This document shows positions 53,520 to 61,916 of a stretch of DNA of 64,000 nt, piece by piece. The DNA comes from an uncultured Paracoccaceae bacterium (lineage in GTDB: Bacteria; Pseudomonadota; Alphaproteobacteria; Rhodobacterales; Rhodobacteraceae). Made by a program: the position numbers and the translations under genes. How positions within the stretch are numbered: the stretch's first letter is position 1; each line of letters starts with the position of its first letter. Where the stretch lies: the NCBI GenBank assembly GCA_947492585.1, contig CANLND010000018.1, forward strand, positions 25,516 to 89,515, written 5' to 3'. The notes beneath the pieces were generated by a model. The model did no database searches. It saw only the letters and a list, made by a program, of their open reading frames with translations, and was not told the DNA's origin.

Positions 53520-54506
53520 ATGGAACGTTCAAAATTAAGCCTGAGATGGCTGGAAATCTTTTTGCTGACCTCTCGAACCGGTTCGATTCAGGAGACAGCG
53601 ATCGAAAGCGGATTGTCGGCGAGCACCGTTTCACAACATCTGATGAATCTTGAAAAACACCTTGGTGTCAGCCTTTTAGATCATGGGAAACGTCCGATGC
53701 AGTTGACCCCGGCGGGGGCAATTTTTGCGCGACATGTCGAAGAGGGCGTGCGACTGATCCGTCGCGGGGAGACCGAGCTCAAGACCGGAAACTGGACGGA
53801 TGCGCGTGATTTGCGGATCGGAATCGTTGACGATTTTGATACAGAGATCGCGCCGGATTTGGCCCAGCTTTTGGCCAATGCGCTGCCCAAAAGCCGGTTC
53901 CAGCACTTTTCGCGACCCAGTCATGAAATCTTGAAACTGCTGATCGAAATGAAATTGGACGCCGCGGTCGCGACTCGGCCCTTGGATGCGATGCCGGGTT
54001 TGATGGAGTTCCGGCTGTTGCGTGATCCCTTTGTGTTGGCGGTGCCCAGTGATTGCACCCTGTCCGCCCAAGAGTTGTTGGCCGGGACAACTGACCTGCC
54101 GTTCATGCGGTATTCGCGCCACCAGATCATCGGCAACATGATCGAAATCCACCTGCGGCGCCTGAAGGCGACACTGCCAAGCCGCATTGAACTGGAAAGC
54201 AACCATTCCTTGATGGGGTTGGTGGCGGACGGCAGCGGGTGGGCGATCACCACCCCCACCAGTTTTTATCGGGCCAAACGGTATCACGACCGGGTCACGC
54301 TGTTGCCGTTTCCTACCAAGGGCTTTGCCCGGCATTTGTCGCTGTTTATTACGGATGTTTTCCCATCGGGAATGGCCGAAGTGGTTGCGGACACCTTGCG
54401 CCAGTTGATTGCGCGCAATTTTACCGATGCGATGATAAAAAAGACCCCATGGCTGGAGGGGGAGTTTATCGTGCTTGACAGTGTTGCGCCGTCGGGGGCG
54501 GAATAG
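53520..54506 (+). CDS. LysR-family transcriptional regulator
   Basis: The 328-residue protein has an N-terminal helix-turn-helix (GSIQETAIESGLSASTVSQHLMNLEKHLGVSLLDHGKRPMQLTPAG) and a type 2 periplasmic-binding effector domain. It is divergent from tauABC across 206 bp, the usual arrangement of a LysR regulator with its target. The likely inducer is a sulfonate. Known Rhodobacter TauR proteins are MocR-type, so this control would differ from that model. Confidence 0.88.
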   Translation: MERSKLSLRWLEIFLLTSRTGSIQETAIESGLSASTVSQHLMNLEKHLGVSLLDHGKRPMQLTPAGAIFARHVEEGVRLIRRGETELKTGNWTDARDLRIGIVDDFDTEIAPDLAQLLANALPKSRFQHFSRPSHEILKLLIEMKLDAAVATRPLDAMPGLMEFRLLRDPFVLAVPSDCTLSAQELLAGTTDLPFMRYSRHQIIGNMIEIHLRRLKATLPSRIELESNHSLMGLVADGSGWAITTPTSFYRAKRYHDRVTLLPFPTKGFARHLSLFITDVFPSGMAEVVADTLRQLIARNFTDAMIKKTPWLEGEFIVLDSVAPSGAE

Positions 54507-54573
54507 AGCGTGAGGCCTTGATTGCCACATCATTTGACGCTATATTGGGTCACATATTGTGATGGAGGTCACC

Positions 54574-54924
54574 GTGCAGTTGGAAACATTTGTTGAATCC
54601 GGGCAATTTGCACCCAGTCGTATCGCCAGTGCGTTGCGCACGACCAAAGATGAAGTGGCGCGCACTGTTGGCTTGGGGCGTGATGCTGTGACGCGCCGTG
54701 ACCGGATTGCCAGCCCGCGCACCCAGAAACGCCTGCGCGAGATGGTGGAAATTCTGAACCGGGTGCAGCCACGTTTCGGCTCGGAACTGATCGCCTATGC
54801 GTGGTATCGCTCGGAACCCTTGGCGGGATTTGGCGGGCTGACGGCAATGCAGCTGGTGCGCGACGGTCATGCGGCGGATGTTCTGGATTACATCGATGCC
54901 GTCGATGAAGGTGTTTTTGCCTGA
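54574..54924 (+). CDS. Xre/MbcA/ParS-type antitoxin
   Basis: The 116-residue protein ends with a C-terminal DUF2384-type toxin-binding region (SPRTQKRLREMVEILNRVQPRFGSELIAYAWYRSEPLAGFGGLTAMQLVRDGHAADVLDYID). The N-terminal part is a degenerate Xre helix-turn-helix. I chose the GTG at 54574 because GGAGG lies five bases ahead; in-frame GTG/ATG codons at 54559 and 54562 are alternatives. The toxin gene follows two bases after its stop. It should neutralise the RES toxin and repress the operon. Confidence 0.85.
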   Translation: MQLETFVESGQFAPSRIASALRTTKDEVARTVGLGRDAVTRRDRIASPRTQKRLREMVEILNRVQPRFGSELIAYAWYRSEPLAGFGGLTAMQLVRDGHAADVLDYIDAVDEGVFA

Positions 54925-54925
54925 C

Positions 54926-55441
54926 ATGCCCACCGATCTAACGGACGGCCGGTTTCAGGGCACATTGTATCGCGCGCTCAATCCCGTTTACGCGCAACAG
55001 CCGCTGTCGGGCGAAGGCGCGCGTCGTCATGGGGGGCGATTTAACCCCAAGGGCGTGCCGGCGCTTTATTGTGCATTGTCAGTCATGACCGCGATCCGCG
55101 AAGCCAATCAGGTGGGCAGTTTGCAGCCCACAACATTGGTGTCATACACAGCAAATGTAGGCCCGGTTTTTGACGGACGCTCAACCGCAGATCTGGCGCA
55201 GTTTGGCAGTGACCCAGACCAGTTGGCGGCGGCGGATTGGCGTTTACAGATGTTTCAAAACGGGCGCTCCCAAAGCCAAACGCTGGCGCAACGACTGATC
55301 GACGAGGGGTTTGTCGGAATTTGCGTTCCCTCCTTTGCCAAAGGCGCGACAGGACAGGACATAAATTTGGTTTTGTGGACCTGGTCTGGCGTAGAGTTGA
55401 TTGATGATGACAATCGTCTAAGCCCAAATACATTGCGGTGA
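54926..55441 (+). CDS. RES-domain toxin
   Basis: The 171-residue protein has the three residues that name the family: Arg in GTLYRALNPVYA, Glu in SVMTAIREANQ, and Ser in CVPSFAKG, plus the GGRFNPKGVPALYCA block. RES toxins degrade NAD+ when freed from the antitoxin. The start could also be an ATG at 54905, overlapping the antitoxin. The pair probably stabilises the replicon. Confidence 0.88.
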   Translation: MPTDLTDGRFQGTLYRALNPVYAQQPLSGEGARRHGGRFNPKGVPALYCALSVMTAIREANQVGSLQPTTLVSYTANVGPVFDGRSTADLAQFGSDPDQLAAADWRLQMFQNGRSQSQTLAQRLIDEGFVGICVPSFAKGATGQDINLVLWTWSGVELIDDDNRLSPNTLR

Positions 55442-55626
55442 CGCGCGCACTGCGGCACGTCTGACACGGGCAGTACAGACCGGGCTTTGCCAATTTTTCA
55501 CGGTCTTGGGGTGAAAATCCGACATCGTTATGATAGCCTTGCCTTTGTAACCAGTGAACGAGAAGGATCCGGCCACCCCGTTGTTTTGGGCGTGGCTCTT
55601 CTGTGTGTATTGTTTTGGGGGTGTGT

Positions 55627-57267
55627 GTGTCTGTATCCTATTCCGATAGACTTCTGTACGAACGCAATTGGCAACGTCTGCTGATTTTTGGACTTTTTAC
55701 CACGCTGTCGCTTTTGGTTCTGACCACGACATTTTGGTTTTTCTATCGGGACAGCTGTCCCAGCGTTGCCTCGTGGAAATACTGCAAATTTTCCCGCCAC
55801 TTTGGCGAACGTGCGTTGGCTGTGATGGTGCTGGCGGCCATATATGGCGTGGCGCGCCCGGCGCAAATTCAGGCGATCCTTGATTATGTGCCTCAGCGCA
55901 GGCAGCAGGTGAAACTGTTGGCGTTGGGGGCCGTTGCGCTGCTGGTCGCGGCTGGACCTGCCCGCGTGGTTGGGGCTGATGCGACGGGACCGGTTTTGCT
56001 GACGGCGCTGGGGCTTTGGACCCTCGGGGTGATTGGGGCGGTTGTCGTTGCGTTGGCGCTGTTGGCGCCGTGGCAGATTTGGCGGCAGGTGCTCCGCGCT
56101 GTTGGGGTGTTGGTGCTGCCTCTTGCGCTGATTGCGCTGTCGCTTCCTGAATTGGGGGATCTCCTGTTTCCGCTGTGGCATATTGAGGCGATCCGCGATG
56201 CCACCTTTGCCGCCGTTGTCTGGACATCAGATCTGATTGGGTTGCGCCTGCAACAAGGTGATGATTTTGTGTTGGGGCAAGACAGCTTTTTTGTTCAGGT
56301 CGGGCAAAGTTGCTCGGGGATAGAAGGGTTTGTATTGATTTCCGTCTTTTTGACGGGCTACGGGGCGCTGTTTTGGCGACAGCTGTCGGTGGGGCGGGTG
56401 CTGTTGATCCTGCCTTTGGGCATCGCCTTGTCCTGGGTGTTGAACGTGGGGCGTATTTCCGGGCTTATCTGGTTGGGGGTCAATGTCTCACCCACCTTGG
56501 CGGTTGAAGGGTTTCATAGTCACGCGGGCTGGCTGTTGTTTTCGATACTGGCGCTGGGTCTTATCGCGGTGGTGCATCTGGTGCCGTGGTTTCACAATCA
56601 TCGCCTCCGGCAGGCCCCACGCGCGGCGCCGGCAGGTACGCCCCTGCCACCGGTGCTACAGGACTGGAATGTCGTGCGTATTTTGCCCTTTGGGGTGTTC
56701 ATGTTATCGGCTCTATTGGTGTCAACCTTTGTACAGCAGCCGGTGCTGGCCTATCCGCTGCGGCTGCTGATGATGGCGGTTGTTTTGTGGCTGTTTCGCG
56801 CACCCCTTATGGCCTTGCCTTGGCGGCTGAATGGTCTGGCTTTCAGTGCGGGGTTGGCCATTGGCGTGGTCTGGCTGATCACCGCCCGGACGGAGGCCGA
56901 CGCCGCCAGCGCTACGGCATTGGCCGGGTTGGGGGGCGGTGTTCTGGCGCTATGGATCGTGGCCCGTATTATGGGGACGGCGCTTGCTGTTCCGATCATC
57001 GAAGAGTTGTTTTTCCGCTCGTATCTGTTGGAGCGGTTAAAGGCGCGAAATTCCACAATACATATGTGTTGGGCCGTCGCTGTCAGCACCCTGTGTTTTG
57101 CTTTGTTACACGATCGTTGGCTGGCCGCTGGATTGGCCGGCGTCGTTTTTGCGACCCTGACGTTACGCCCCGGCGGGCGCATAACCGATGCCATTTTGGC
57201 CCATATGATCGCAAATGCGACCATTGCCGCAGCGGCTCTGTGGCAGCAAAATTGGGGTTTGATTTAG
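55627..57267 (+). CDS. xrtE: Exosortase E fused to CPBP-family (CAAX-like) protease
   Basis: The roughly 546-residue membrane protein has an N-terminal exosortase with GQSCSGIEGFVLIS (Cys229), NVGRISGLIWL (Arg276) and HSHAGWLLF (His297), the catalytic trio, and a C-terminal CPBP protease with IEELFFRSYLL (Glu459/460), FALLHDRW (His495) and HMIANATIAAA. This fusion defines exosortase E, found with VPEID-CTERM proteins in Rhodobacteraceae; a fitting protein is coded at 49793-49972. GTG codons at 55603, 55621 and 55627 are all possible starts; GGGGG five bases before 55627 favours that one. Confidence 0.92.
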   Translation: MSVSYSDRLLYERNWQRLLIFGLFTTLSLLVLTTTFWFFYRDSCPSVASWKYCKFSRHFGERALAVMVLAAIYGVARPAQIQAILDYVPQRRQQVKLLALGAVALLVAAGPARVVGADATGPVLLTALGLWTLGVIGAVVVALALLAPWQIWRQVLRAVGVLVLPLALIALSLPELGDLLFPLWHIEAIRDATFAAVVWTSDLIGLRLQQGDDFVLGQDSFFVQVGQSCSGIEGFVLISVFLTGYGALFWRQLSVGRVLLILPLGIALSWVLNVGRISGLIWLGVNVSPTLAVEGFHSHAGWLLFSILALGLIAVVHLVPWFHNHRLRQAPRAAPAGTPLPPVLQDWNVVRILPFGVFMLSALLVSTFVQQPVLAYPLRLLMMAVVLWLFRAPLMALPWRLNGLAFSAGLAIGVVWLITARTEADAASATALAGLGGGVLALWIVARIMGTALAVPIIEELFFRSYLLERLKARNSTIHMCWAVAVSTLCFALLHDRWLAAGLAGVVFATLTLRPGGRITDAILAHMIANATIAAAALWQQNWGLI

Positions 57268-57385
57268 TGTTGCTCCGGGCCCCCGACAGAGGCGTGCCGA
57301 TTTGGTAAAAAAGGGGCCGACATCCATCGTACTTTGGTTTATCTGCGCGGGGAGGCAGTGATAACTTAGTCAAACGAGGTGTGAT

Positions 57386-57829
57386 GTGAAGGGTGATTTG
57401 GATCAGATTGACCATGTGCTTCTGACGGCCCTGTTGCAAGACGCACGGATGAGCTGGTCTGAGCTTGCCGGACGGGCCGGGGTGTCGGCGCCGACTGCGC
57501 GCGAACGGGTGCGACGGTTGCAGGACATTGGCGTGATCCAAGGGTTTTCGGCAGATCTGTCTGCCGCAGCTTTGGGGTATAACCTCAAAGCCATTGTGCG
57601 GTTCAAACCGCTGCCGGGTAAACGCCATATTCTGGAGCAGAAAATCCAAGAAACACCGCAGATTGTGCAGTGTGACAAAGTCACCGGAGAGGATGCCTTT
57701 GTCGCCCGGTTGGTGTTGCGCGCTATTGTGGATCTGGACCCGCTGTTGGACAGGTTCAGCCGATGCGCGACCACCCATACCTCGGTTGTAAAAACCAGCC
57801 CTGTGCCGCATCGTGCACCGCCATTTTAA
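57386..57829 (+). CDS. Lrp/AsnC-family transcriptional regulator
   Basis: The 147-residue protein has an N-terminal helix-turn-helix (MSWSELAGRAGVSAPTARERVRRLQDIGVIQGFSADL) and a C-terminal RAM domain (NLKAIVRFKPLPGKRHILEQ, CDKVTGEDAFVARLVL). The GTG start has GAGG six to seven bases upstream. It lies between the exosortase gene and the LacI remnant with no divergent partner to name a target; amino acids are the usual effectors. Confidence 0.9.
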   Translation: MKGDLDQIDHVLLTALLQDARMSWSELAGRAGVSAPTARERVRRLQDIGVIQGFSADLSAAALGYNLKAIVRFKPLPGKRHILEQKIQETPQIVQCDKVTGEDAFVARLVLRAIVDLDPLLDRFSRCATTHTSVVKTSPVPHRAPPF

Positions 57830-57842
57830 CTGGTCGCTTGGG

Positions 57843-57986
57843 TCAACGCATTGGGTTCTCCAGTGAACCGGGCAGTTCCCGCCTGATTGGCAGGGTGTCA
57901 CGGATCGGCGCTACATCGTGTTCGATCAGCTGAACAAGCCCCTGCGCCGCGCGCGTCCCCATAGTGGTGTGCATCAGAAATGTAAG
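57843..57986 (-). pseudogene. Remnant of a LacI-family regulator (C-terminal end only)
   Basis: The stretch reading LTFLMHTTMGTRAAQGLV, then QLIEHDVAPIRDTLPIRREL, matches the C-terminal end of LacI/GalR regulators (the usual form is like LTTV-MGRRAA-LLLxLI-LPTELVVRES). The matching part stops within about 48 codons, and no helix-turn-helix or effector domain remains. It sits divergent from hpsN, where a regulator of that gene would be expected, so it is probably a decayed regulator. Confidence 0.5.
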
Positions 57987-58093
57987 GGCTTGCATTGGGG
58001 CGCTGCAAGTTCCTACATTTTTAGGATACGCACCAGATTTGTGCAGGAAAAACTGTGCGAATTTCCGATTTTCACAATGTAGGATACCGGACA

Positions 58094-59401
58094 ATGACGC
58101 GCAGTTACCTCAAGAAAGCGACGCTTACCTCGGCCTCAGACGCATCTGATGTGCATGACACGGTGGTGCAGATCCTTGCGGATATTGAAGCCGGCGGGGA
58201 TCAGGCTGCGTTGGAGTATGCGGCGAAATTTGATCAATACGAGGGGCCGGTATTGTTGTCGACGGTCGAGATTGAGGCCGCTTGCGCACAGGTGCCCGAG
58301 AAGCTCAAGGCGGATATTCGATTTGCCCATGACAACGTGCGACGTTTTGCCGAAATTCAGAAGTCCACGCTGGCGGATGTCGAGTATGAGATCACGCCCG
58401 GTTTCGTGGCGGGGCAAAAGGCGATCCCGGTGAATGCTGCGGCCTGTTACGTGCCGGGCGGGCGTTACAGCCATATCGCCAGCGCCATCATGACCGTGAC
58501 CACGGCCAAAGTGGCGGGTTGTCAGCATATTACGGCCTGTTCGCCGCCACGTCCTGGCGTTGGGGTACCGCCTGCGATTGTTTATGCGGCACACATCAGC
58601 GGCGCGGACAAAATTATGGCGATGGGCGGTGTTCAGGGCGTTGCGGCGATGACGTTTGGTCTGTTTGGCTTGCCAAAAGCCAATATCCTGGTCGGCCCCG
58701 GCAATCAATTTGTCGCGGAGGCCAAACGGATCCTATTTGGCCGCGTGGGGATTGATATGATAGCGGGTCCAACCGACAGCCTGATCCTGGCAGACGGTGC
58801 GGCGGATCCCCATATTGTGGCGACGGATTTGGTCAGTCAGGCGGAGCATGGTTATAATTCACCTGTGTGGCTGGTAACAGATGATGAGATTTTGGCCCGC
58901 GATGTCATGGCGCGGGTGCCTGCGCTGATTGCTGACCTGCCGCAGGTCAACCGCGACAGTGCCGCGGCGGCGTGGCGGGACTATGCCGAAGTCATCCTGT
59001 GCAAGGACCGTGAAGAAATGGCTGCGACTTCAGACAGTTACGCGCCTGAACACCTGACGGTACAGGCAGCGGATCTGTCGTGGTGGTTGGAGCGACTGAC
59101 CTGTTATGGCTCGCTGTTTTTAGGCGAAGAAACCACGGTATCATATGGCGACAAGGCCAGCGGCACCAATCATGTGCTGCCGACGTCGGGGGCGGCGACC
59201 TATACGGGCGGGCTATCCGTGCACAAGTATATGAAAATTGTCACGTGGCAGCGGGCGACTCAAGAAGGATCCAAACACGTGGCCCAGGCGACAGCCCGGA
59301 TTTCACGCCTTGAAGGCATGGAAGGTCACGCGCGGTCCGCCGATGTGCGATTGGCCAAATACTTCCCCGGAGAAACCTTTGATCTGACGTCCAAAGGATA
59401 A
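58094..59401 (+). CDS. hpsN: HpsN-like sulfopropanediol 3-dehydrogenase (histidinol dehydrogenase family)
   Basis: The 435-residue protein is a HisD homologue with VPGGRYSHIASAIMTVTTAKVAG, VGPGNQFVAEAKRILFG, the zinc-binding DLVSQAEHGYNSP and GTNHVLPTSGAATYTGGLSV. It lacks any his neighbours and differs from HisD in the substrate half, as HpsN does. HpsN oxidises (R)-2,3-dihydroxypropane-1-sulfonate to sulfolactate with NAD+. The ATG at 58094 follows TAGGA. The nearby tauABC and this gene suggest sulfonate use; histidinol dehydrogenase is the less likely alternative. Confidence 0.85.
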   Translation: MTRSYLKKATLTSASDASDVHDTVVQILADIEAGGDQAALEYAAKFDQYEGPVLLSTVEIEAACAQVPEKLKADIRFAHDNVRRFAEIQKSTLADVEYEITPGFVAGQKAIPVNAAACYVPGGRYSHIASAIMTVTTAKVAGCQHITACSPPRPGVGVPPAIVYAAHISGADKIMAMGGVQGVAAMTFGLFGLPKANILVGPGNQFVAEAKRILFGRVGIDMIAGPTDSLILADGAADPHIVATDLVSQAEHGYNSPVWLVTDDEILARDVMARVPALIADLPQVNRDSAAAAWRDYAEVILCKDREEMAATSDSYAPEHLTVQAADLSWWLERLTCYGSLFLGEETTVSYGDKASGTNHVLPTSGAATYTGGLSVHKYMKIVTWQRATQEGSKHVAQATARISRLEGMEGHARSADVRLAKYFPGETFDLTSKG

Positions 59402-59429
59402 CACCATTTTCGCGCCACGCTGCGCTCGC

Positions 59430-59466
59430 GTTTCCCCGCCCGTGGACCAAACCCGGGCGGGGAAAC
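59430..59466. terminator. Strong hairpin between convergent hpsN and CoA-transferase genes
   Basis: GTTTCCCCGCCCG (59430-59442) and CGGGCGGGGAAAC (59454-59466) form a perfect 13-bp stem with an 11-nt loop in the 74-bp gap. No long T-run follows, but position and stability support a bidirectional stop. Confidence 0.7.
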
Positions 59467-59475
59467 ATGCGGTGA

Positions 59476-61407
59476 TCACGAGCCCCAGATGTCCTGATGA
59501 ACTTCGTCTCTGGTTTCAAAAATGTGGGGCTGAACCCCACGGTTGGCCAGCGTGTCGTTCATTTTTAGTCGCATAAAGGCACTGGTGGTATACTGCGCGA
59601 TGGACGCGCTGCGTTGTTCAATCAACGCCTGCACCGTATCACCGTATTCATCCTGAAGATCTTCGGCGATGCGGAACCCGTCCTGATTCACCACCAGATG
59701 TATCTCGGTTCCGTTGGCGTTATAGGCTTCGGTCAGCACCCGTTCCAGATCCTGAAGATCACGGCGTTTCTTGATCCGCCAGCCTTCGAGGTTGAGGAAC
59801 ATCAGATTGCGGTCTTTGTCGAAACTGACGCGTTCGGGCAGATCAAGGTTCAACAGATCTTTCAGTAGCCCCATCGGCTCATCACGAAAGATCCGTGGAT
59901 CCATCTGCGTCACGTTTTCGATGATCGGTTTGAAATTCATCTGGTCCAGAATGTCGCGCTGCAAATCGATACCCGGCGCGATCTCAATCAGTTCCAATCC
60001 TTTTTGCGTCAGCTGCAAGACGCAGCGTTCCGTCACATAAAGCACTGGTTGCAGACGTTTCGACGCATAAGGCCCAGAGAAGGTGATCTGTTCAATCAGC
60101 TTCACGAACTTCTTGTTGCGGCCCTCTTCGACAATGCGCAGTTTGCCGTCTTCGACGGCCACCTTCAGGCCTCCGGCGGTGAAAGTGCCGGCAAAGACCA
60201 CCGCACGCGAGTTCTGCGAGATATTGATGAAACCGCCGCAGCCGTTCAGAAGCCCGCCAAAACGCGAAGCGTTCACGCTGCCTTCGGCGTCACATTCCGC
60301 CATGCCAAGGCAGGTCAAATCCAGACCGCCACCATCGTAGAAATCGAACATCTGGTTTTGATCGATGATAGAATCCGCATTGGCAGAGGACCCAAAACTG
60401 GACCCTCCGGCCAAAACCCCACCCACCGCGCCGGCCTCGGTGGTCAGCGTGATATACGGCGTGATTTTTTCCTCGTTGGCCACCGCCGCCACCCCGTCAG
60501 GGGCGCCAACTCCCAGGTTCACCGCCCCGTTTGGTGGCAGTTCAAAAGCGGCGCGGCGCGCGATGATCTTGCGTTGATTCAGCGGCATTTTGGGCATGCC
60601 TTCGACCGGAACGCGAATTTCACCAGACAGGGCGGGATTGTGCTGCACGCCATAGTTCATACGATGCATGTCCGGATCTTCGGCGAGCACCACACAGTCC
60701 ACCAAAAGGCCGGGGATTTTCACGTCTTTTGGTTTGATCGACCCGTCTTCGACGATGCGCTCTACCTGTGCGATGACAATGCCGCCGTTGTTGTGCGCGG
60801 CCATGGCCTGCGCCAGACAGTCAAGCGTCAGCGCTTCGCGCTCCATGCTGATATTGCCAGAACGGTCAGCGCTGGTGCCGCGGATCAAAGCGACGTCGAT
60901 TTTGGTTGCTTTGTAAAACAACCATTCTTCGCCTTCGACTTCGACATGGCGCACGATGTCTTCTTTGGTTTTCTTATTGACCTTGCCACCTCCATGGCGG
61001 GGATCCACATAGGTGTGCAGCCCCACCTTTGAGAACAGGCCCGGCTGACCGGCTGCACAGGCGCGATACAGCTGCGAAATAACGCCCTGCGGCAAGTTAT
61101 AGCCACAGATTTTTTCCGCTTGGGCGGCCTGGGCCACCTTGGGCATCCGGCCAAAATTACCGGCGATCACACGCCGCAGCAGACCTTCGTGGTGCAGCCG
61201 ACCCGTGCCCAGCCCCTTGCTGTCGCCAGCGCCGGCACACATGATAAGGGTCAGATCCCGGGGCGCGCCTTCTTCAAGATAGCGTTTCTCTAACGCGGCG
61301 TGCAGCAGTTCAGGAATGCAGCTTTGCACAAATCCGGTCGTGGTCACGACATCGCCGTCCCGGATCAGGGCCATGGCCTGTTCGGTGGTTGTTGTCTTGT
61401 CCTTCAT
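59476..61407 (-). CDS. Fused alpha/beta acyl-CoA:acetate/3-ketoacid CoA-transferase
   Basis: The 643-residue protein has an N-terminal CoA-transferase alpha half (ALIRDGDVVTTTGFVQSCIPELLHAAL, NLPQGVISQLYRACAAGQPG, LIRGTSADRSGNISMEREA) and a beta half (RAAFELPPNGAVNLGVGAPDGVA, TTEAGAVGG with the catalytic Glu, FYDGGGLDLTCLGMAE). The last 110 residues form an extra domain not found in simple two-subunit enzymes. The start at 61407 follows GAGGGGA; an in-frame ATG at 61440 has no such site. It exchanges CoA between acids; the substrate is unknown. Confidence 0.88.
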   Translation of the reverse strand: MKDKTTTTEQAMALIRDGDVVTTTGFVQSCIPELLHAALEKRYLEEGAPRDLTLIMCAGAGDSKGLGTGRLHHEGLLRRVIAGNFGRMPKVAQAAQAEKICGYNLPQGVISQLYRACAAGQPGLFSKVGLHTYVDPRHGGGKVNKKTKEDIVRHVEVEGEEWLFYKATKIDVALIRGTSADRSGNISMEREALTLDCLAQAMAAHNNGGIVIAQVERIVEDGSIKPKDVKIPGLLVDCVVLAEDPDMHRMNYGVQHNPALSGEIRVPVEGMPKMPLNQRKIIARRAAFELPPNGAVNLGVGAPDGVAAVANEEKITPYITLTTEAGAVGGVLAGGSSFGSSANADSIIDQNQMFDFYDGGGLDLTCLGMAECDAEGSVNASRFGGLLNGCGGFINISQNSRAVVFAGTFTAGGLKVAVEDGKLRIVEEGRNKKFVKLIEQITFSGPYASKRLQPVLYVTERCVLQLTQKGLELIEIAPGIDLQRDILDQMNFKPIIENVTQMDPRIFRDEPMGLLKDLLNLDLPERVSFDKDRNLMFLNLEGWRIKKRRDLQDLERVLTEAYNANGTEIHLVVNQDGFRIAEDLQDEYGDTVQALIEQRSASIAQYTTSAFMRLKMNDTLANRGVQPHIFETRDEVHQDIWGS

Positions 61408-61798
61408 TGCGCGCGTCCCCTCGAGCTTTTGCCAATGCATAGTCTGACAGTGTAGCGCAAAGTCTAGACACGGCAGACCGAGGCTTTGTCGCAGTATGCG
61501 TCATCGAAGGGGTGGTGGGCGTCAGAGATCTTCGTAGCCTGAACCGACTGGGACAAAGGGTTCCAATAAACTGATATTGGTGCGTGAACGAAACGTAAGT
61601 CTGGTGTGAGGACGCACAGCGCCCGGCGTGGATCCCTCTGTTCAGCTGGGGGGAAGCGTTGCGAAATTCCCACGATAGGCCGGGGTGGTCCCGCAGGAGT
61701 GCGCGGTTTGGTTGCATGCGAAACCTTCTGAATTTAGAGCCTATCAACACAGGCAAATGCTTGGTTCCATTTCACGCCAATCAATAGGAGGGCACCCC

Positions 61799-61843
61799 AT
61801 GTTTTACATCGCAGCTTCCCTCACTGGGCGTATCACAGACTAA
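61799..61843 (+). CDS. Possible 14-residue leader peptide upstream of rtcB
   Basis: ATG at 61799 is preceded by AGGAGGG, the best ribosome binding site in this interval, and encodes MFYIAASLTGRITD before TAA. The stop codon overlaps a hairpin. RtcB's own start has only a weak site. It resembles an attenuator or upstream frame, but chance is possible with so short a frame. Confidence 0.35.
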   Translation: MFYIAASLTGRITD

Positions 61844-61860
61844 GCCAGCATTTGGCTTGG
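61840..61860 (+). promoter_or_regulatory. Hairpin following the leader frame
   Basis: CTAAGCCA (61840-61847) pairs with TGGCTTGG (61853-61860), one G-U pair, around GCATT. A second small stem GGCC-GTTT-GGCC lies at 61872-61883. No T-run follows directly. They may control read-through or translation of rtcB. Confidence 0.4.
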
Positions 61861-61916
61861 TGTGATGTTTTGGCCGTTTGGCCGCTTCTACACTTTATTA
61901 CAATGGAACCCCTTAC

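Larger units (their letters stand above)
61408..61916. other. About 0.5-kb leader region before rtcB
   Basis: The left part (61408-61780) holds no gene and the promoters of the divergent CoA-transferase and rtcB genes. The right part has a possible 14-residue leader frame at 61799-61843 and hairpins at 61840-61860 and 61872-61883. See the separate entries. Confidence 0.55.

Noticed and set aside
58094..59401. Reading this gene as histidinol dehydrogenase HisD of histidine synthesis
   Set aside because: No his genes lie nearby, and sulfonate genes are in the same region; HpsN fits better, although enzyme data would be decisive.
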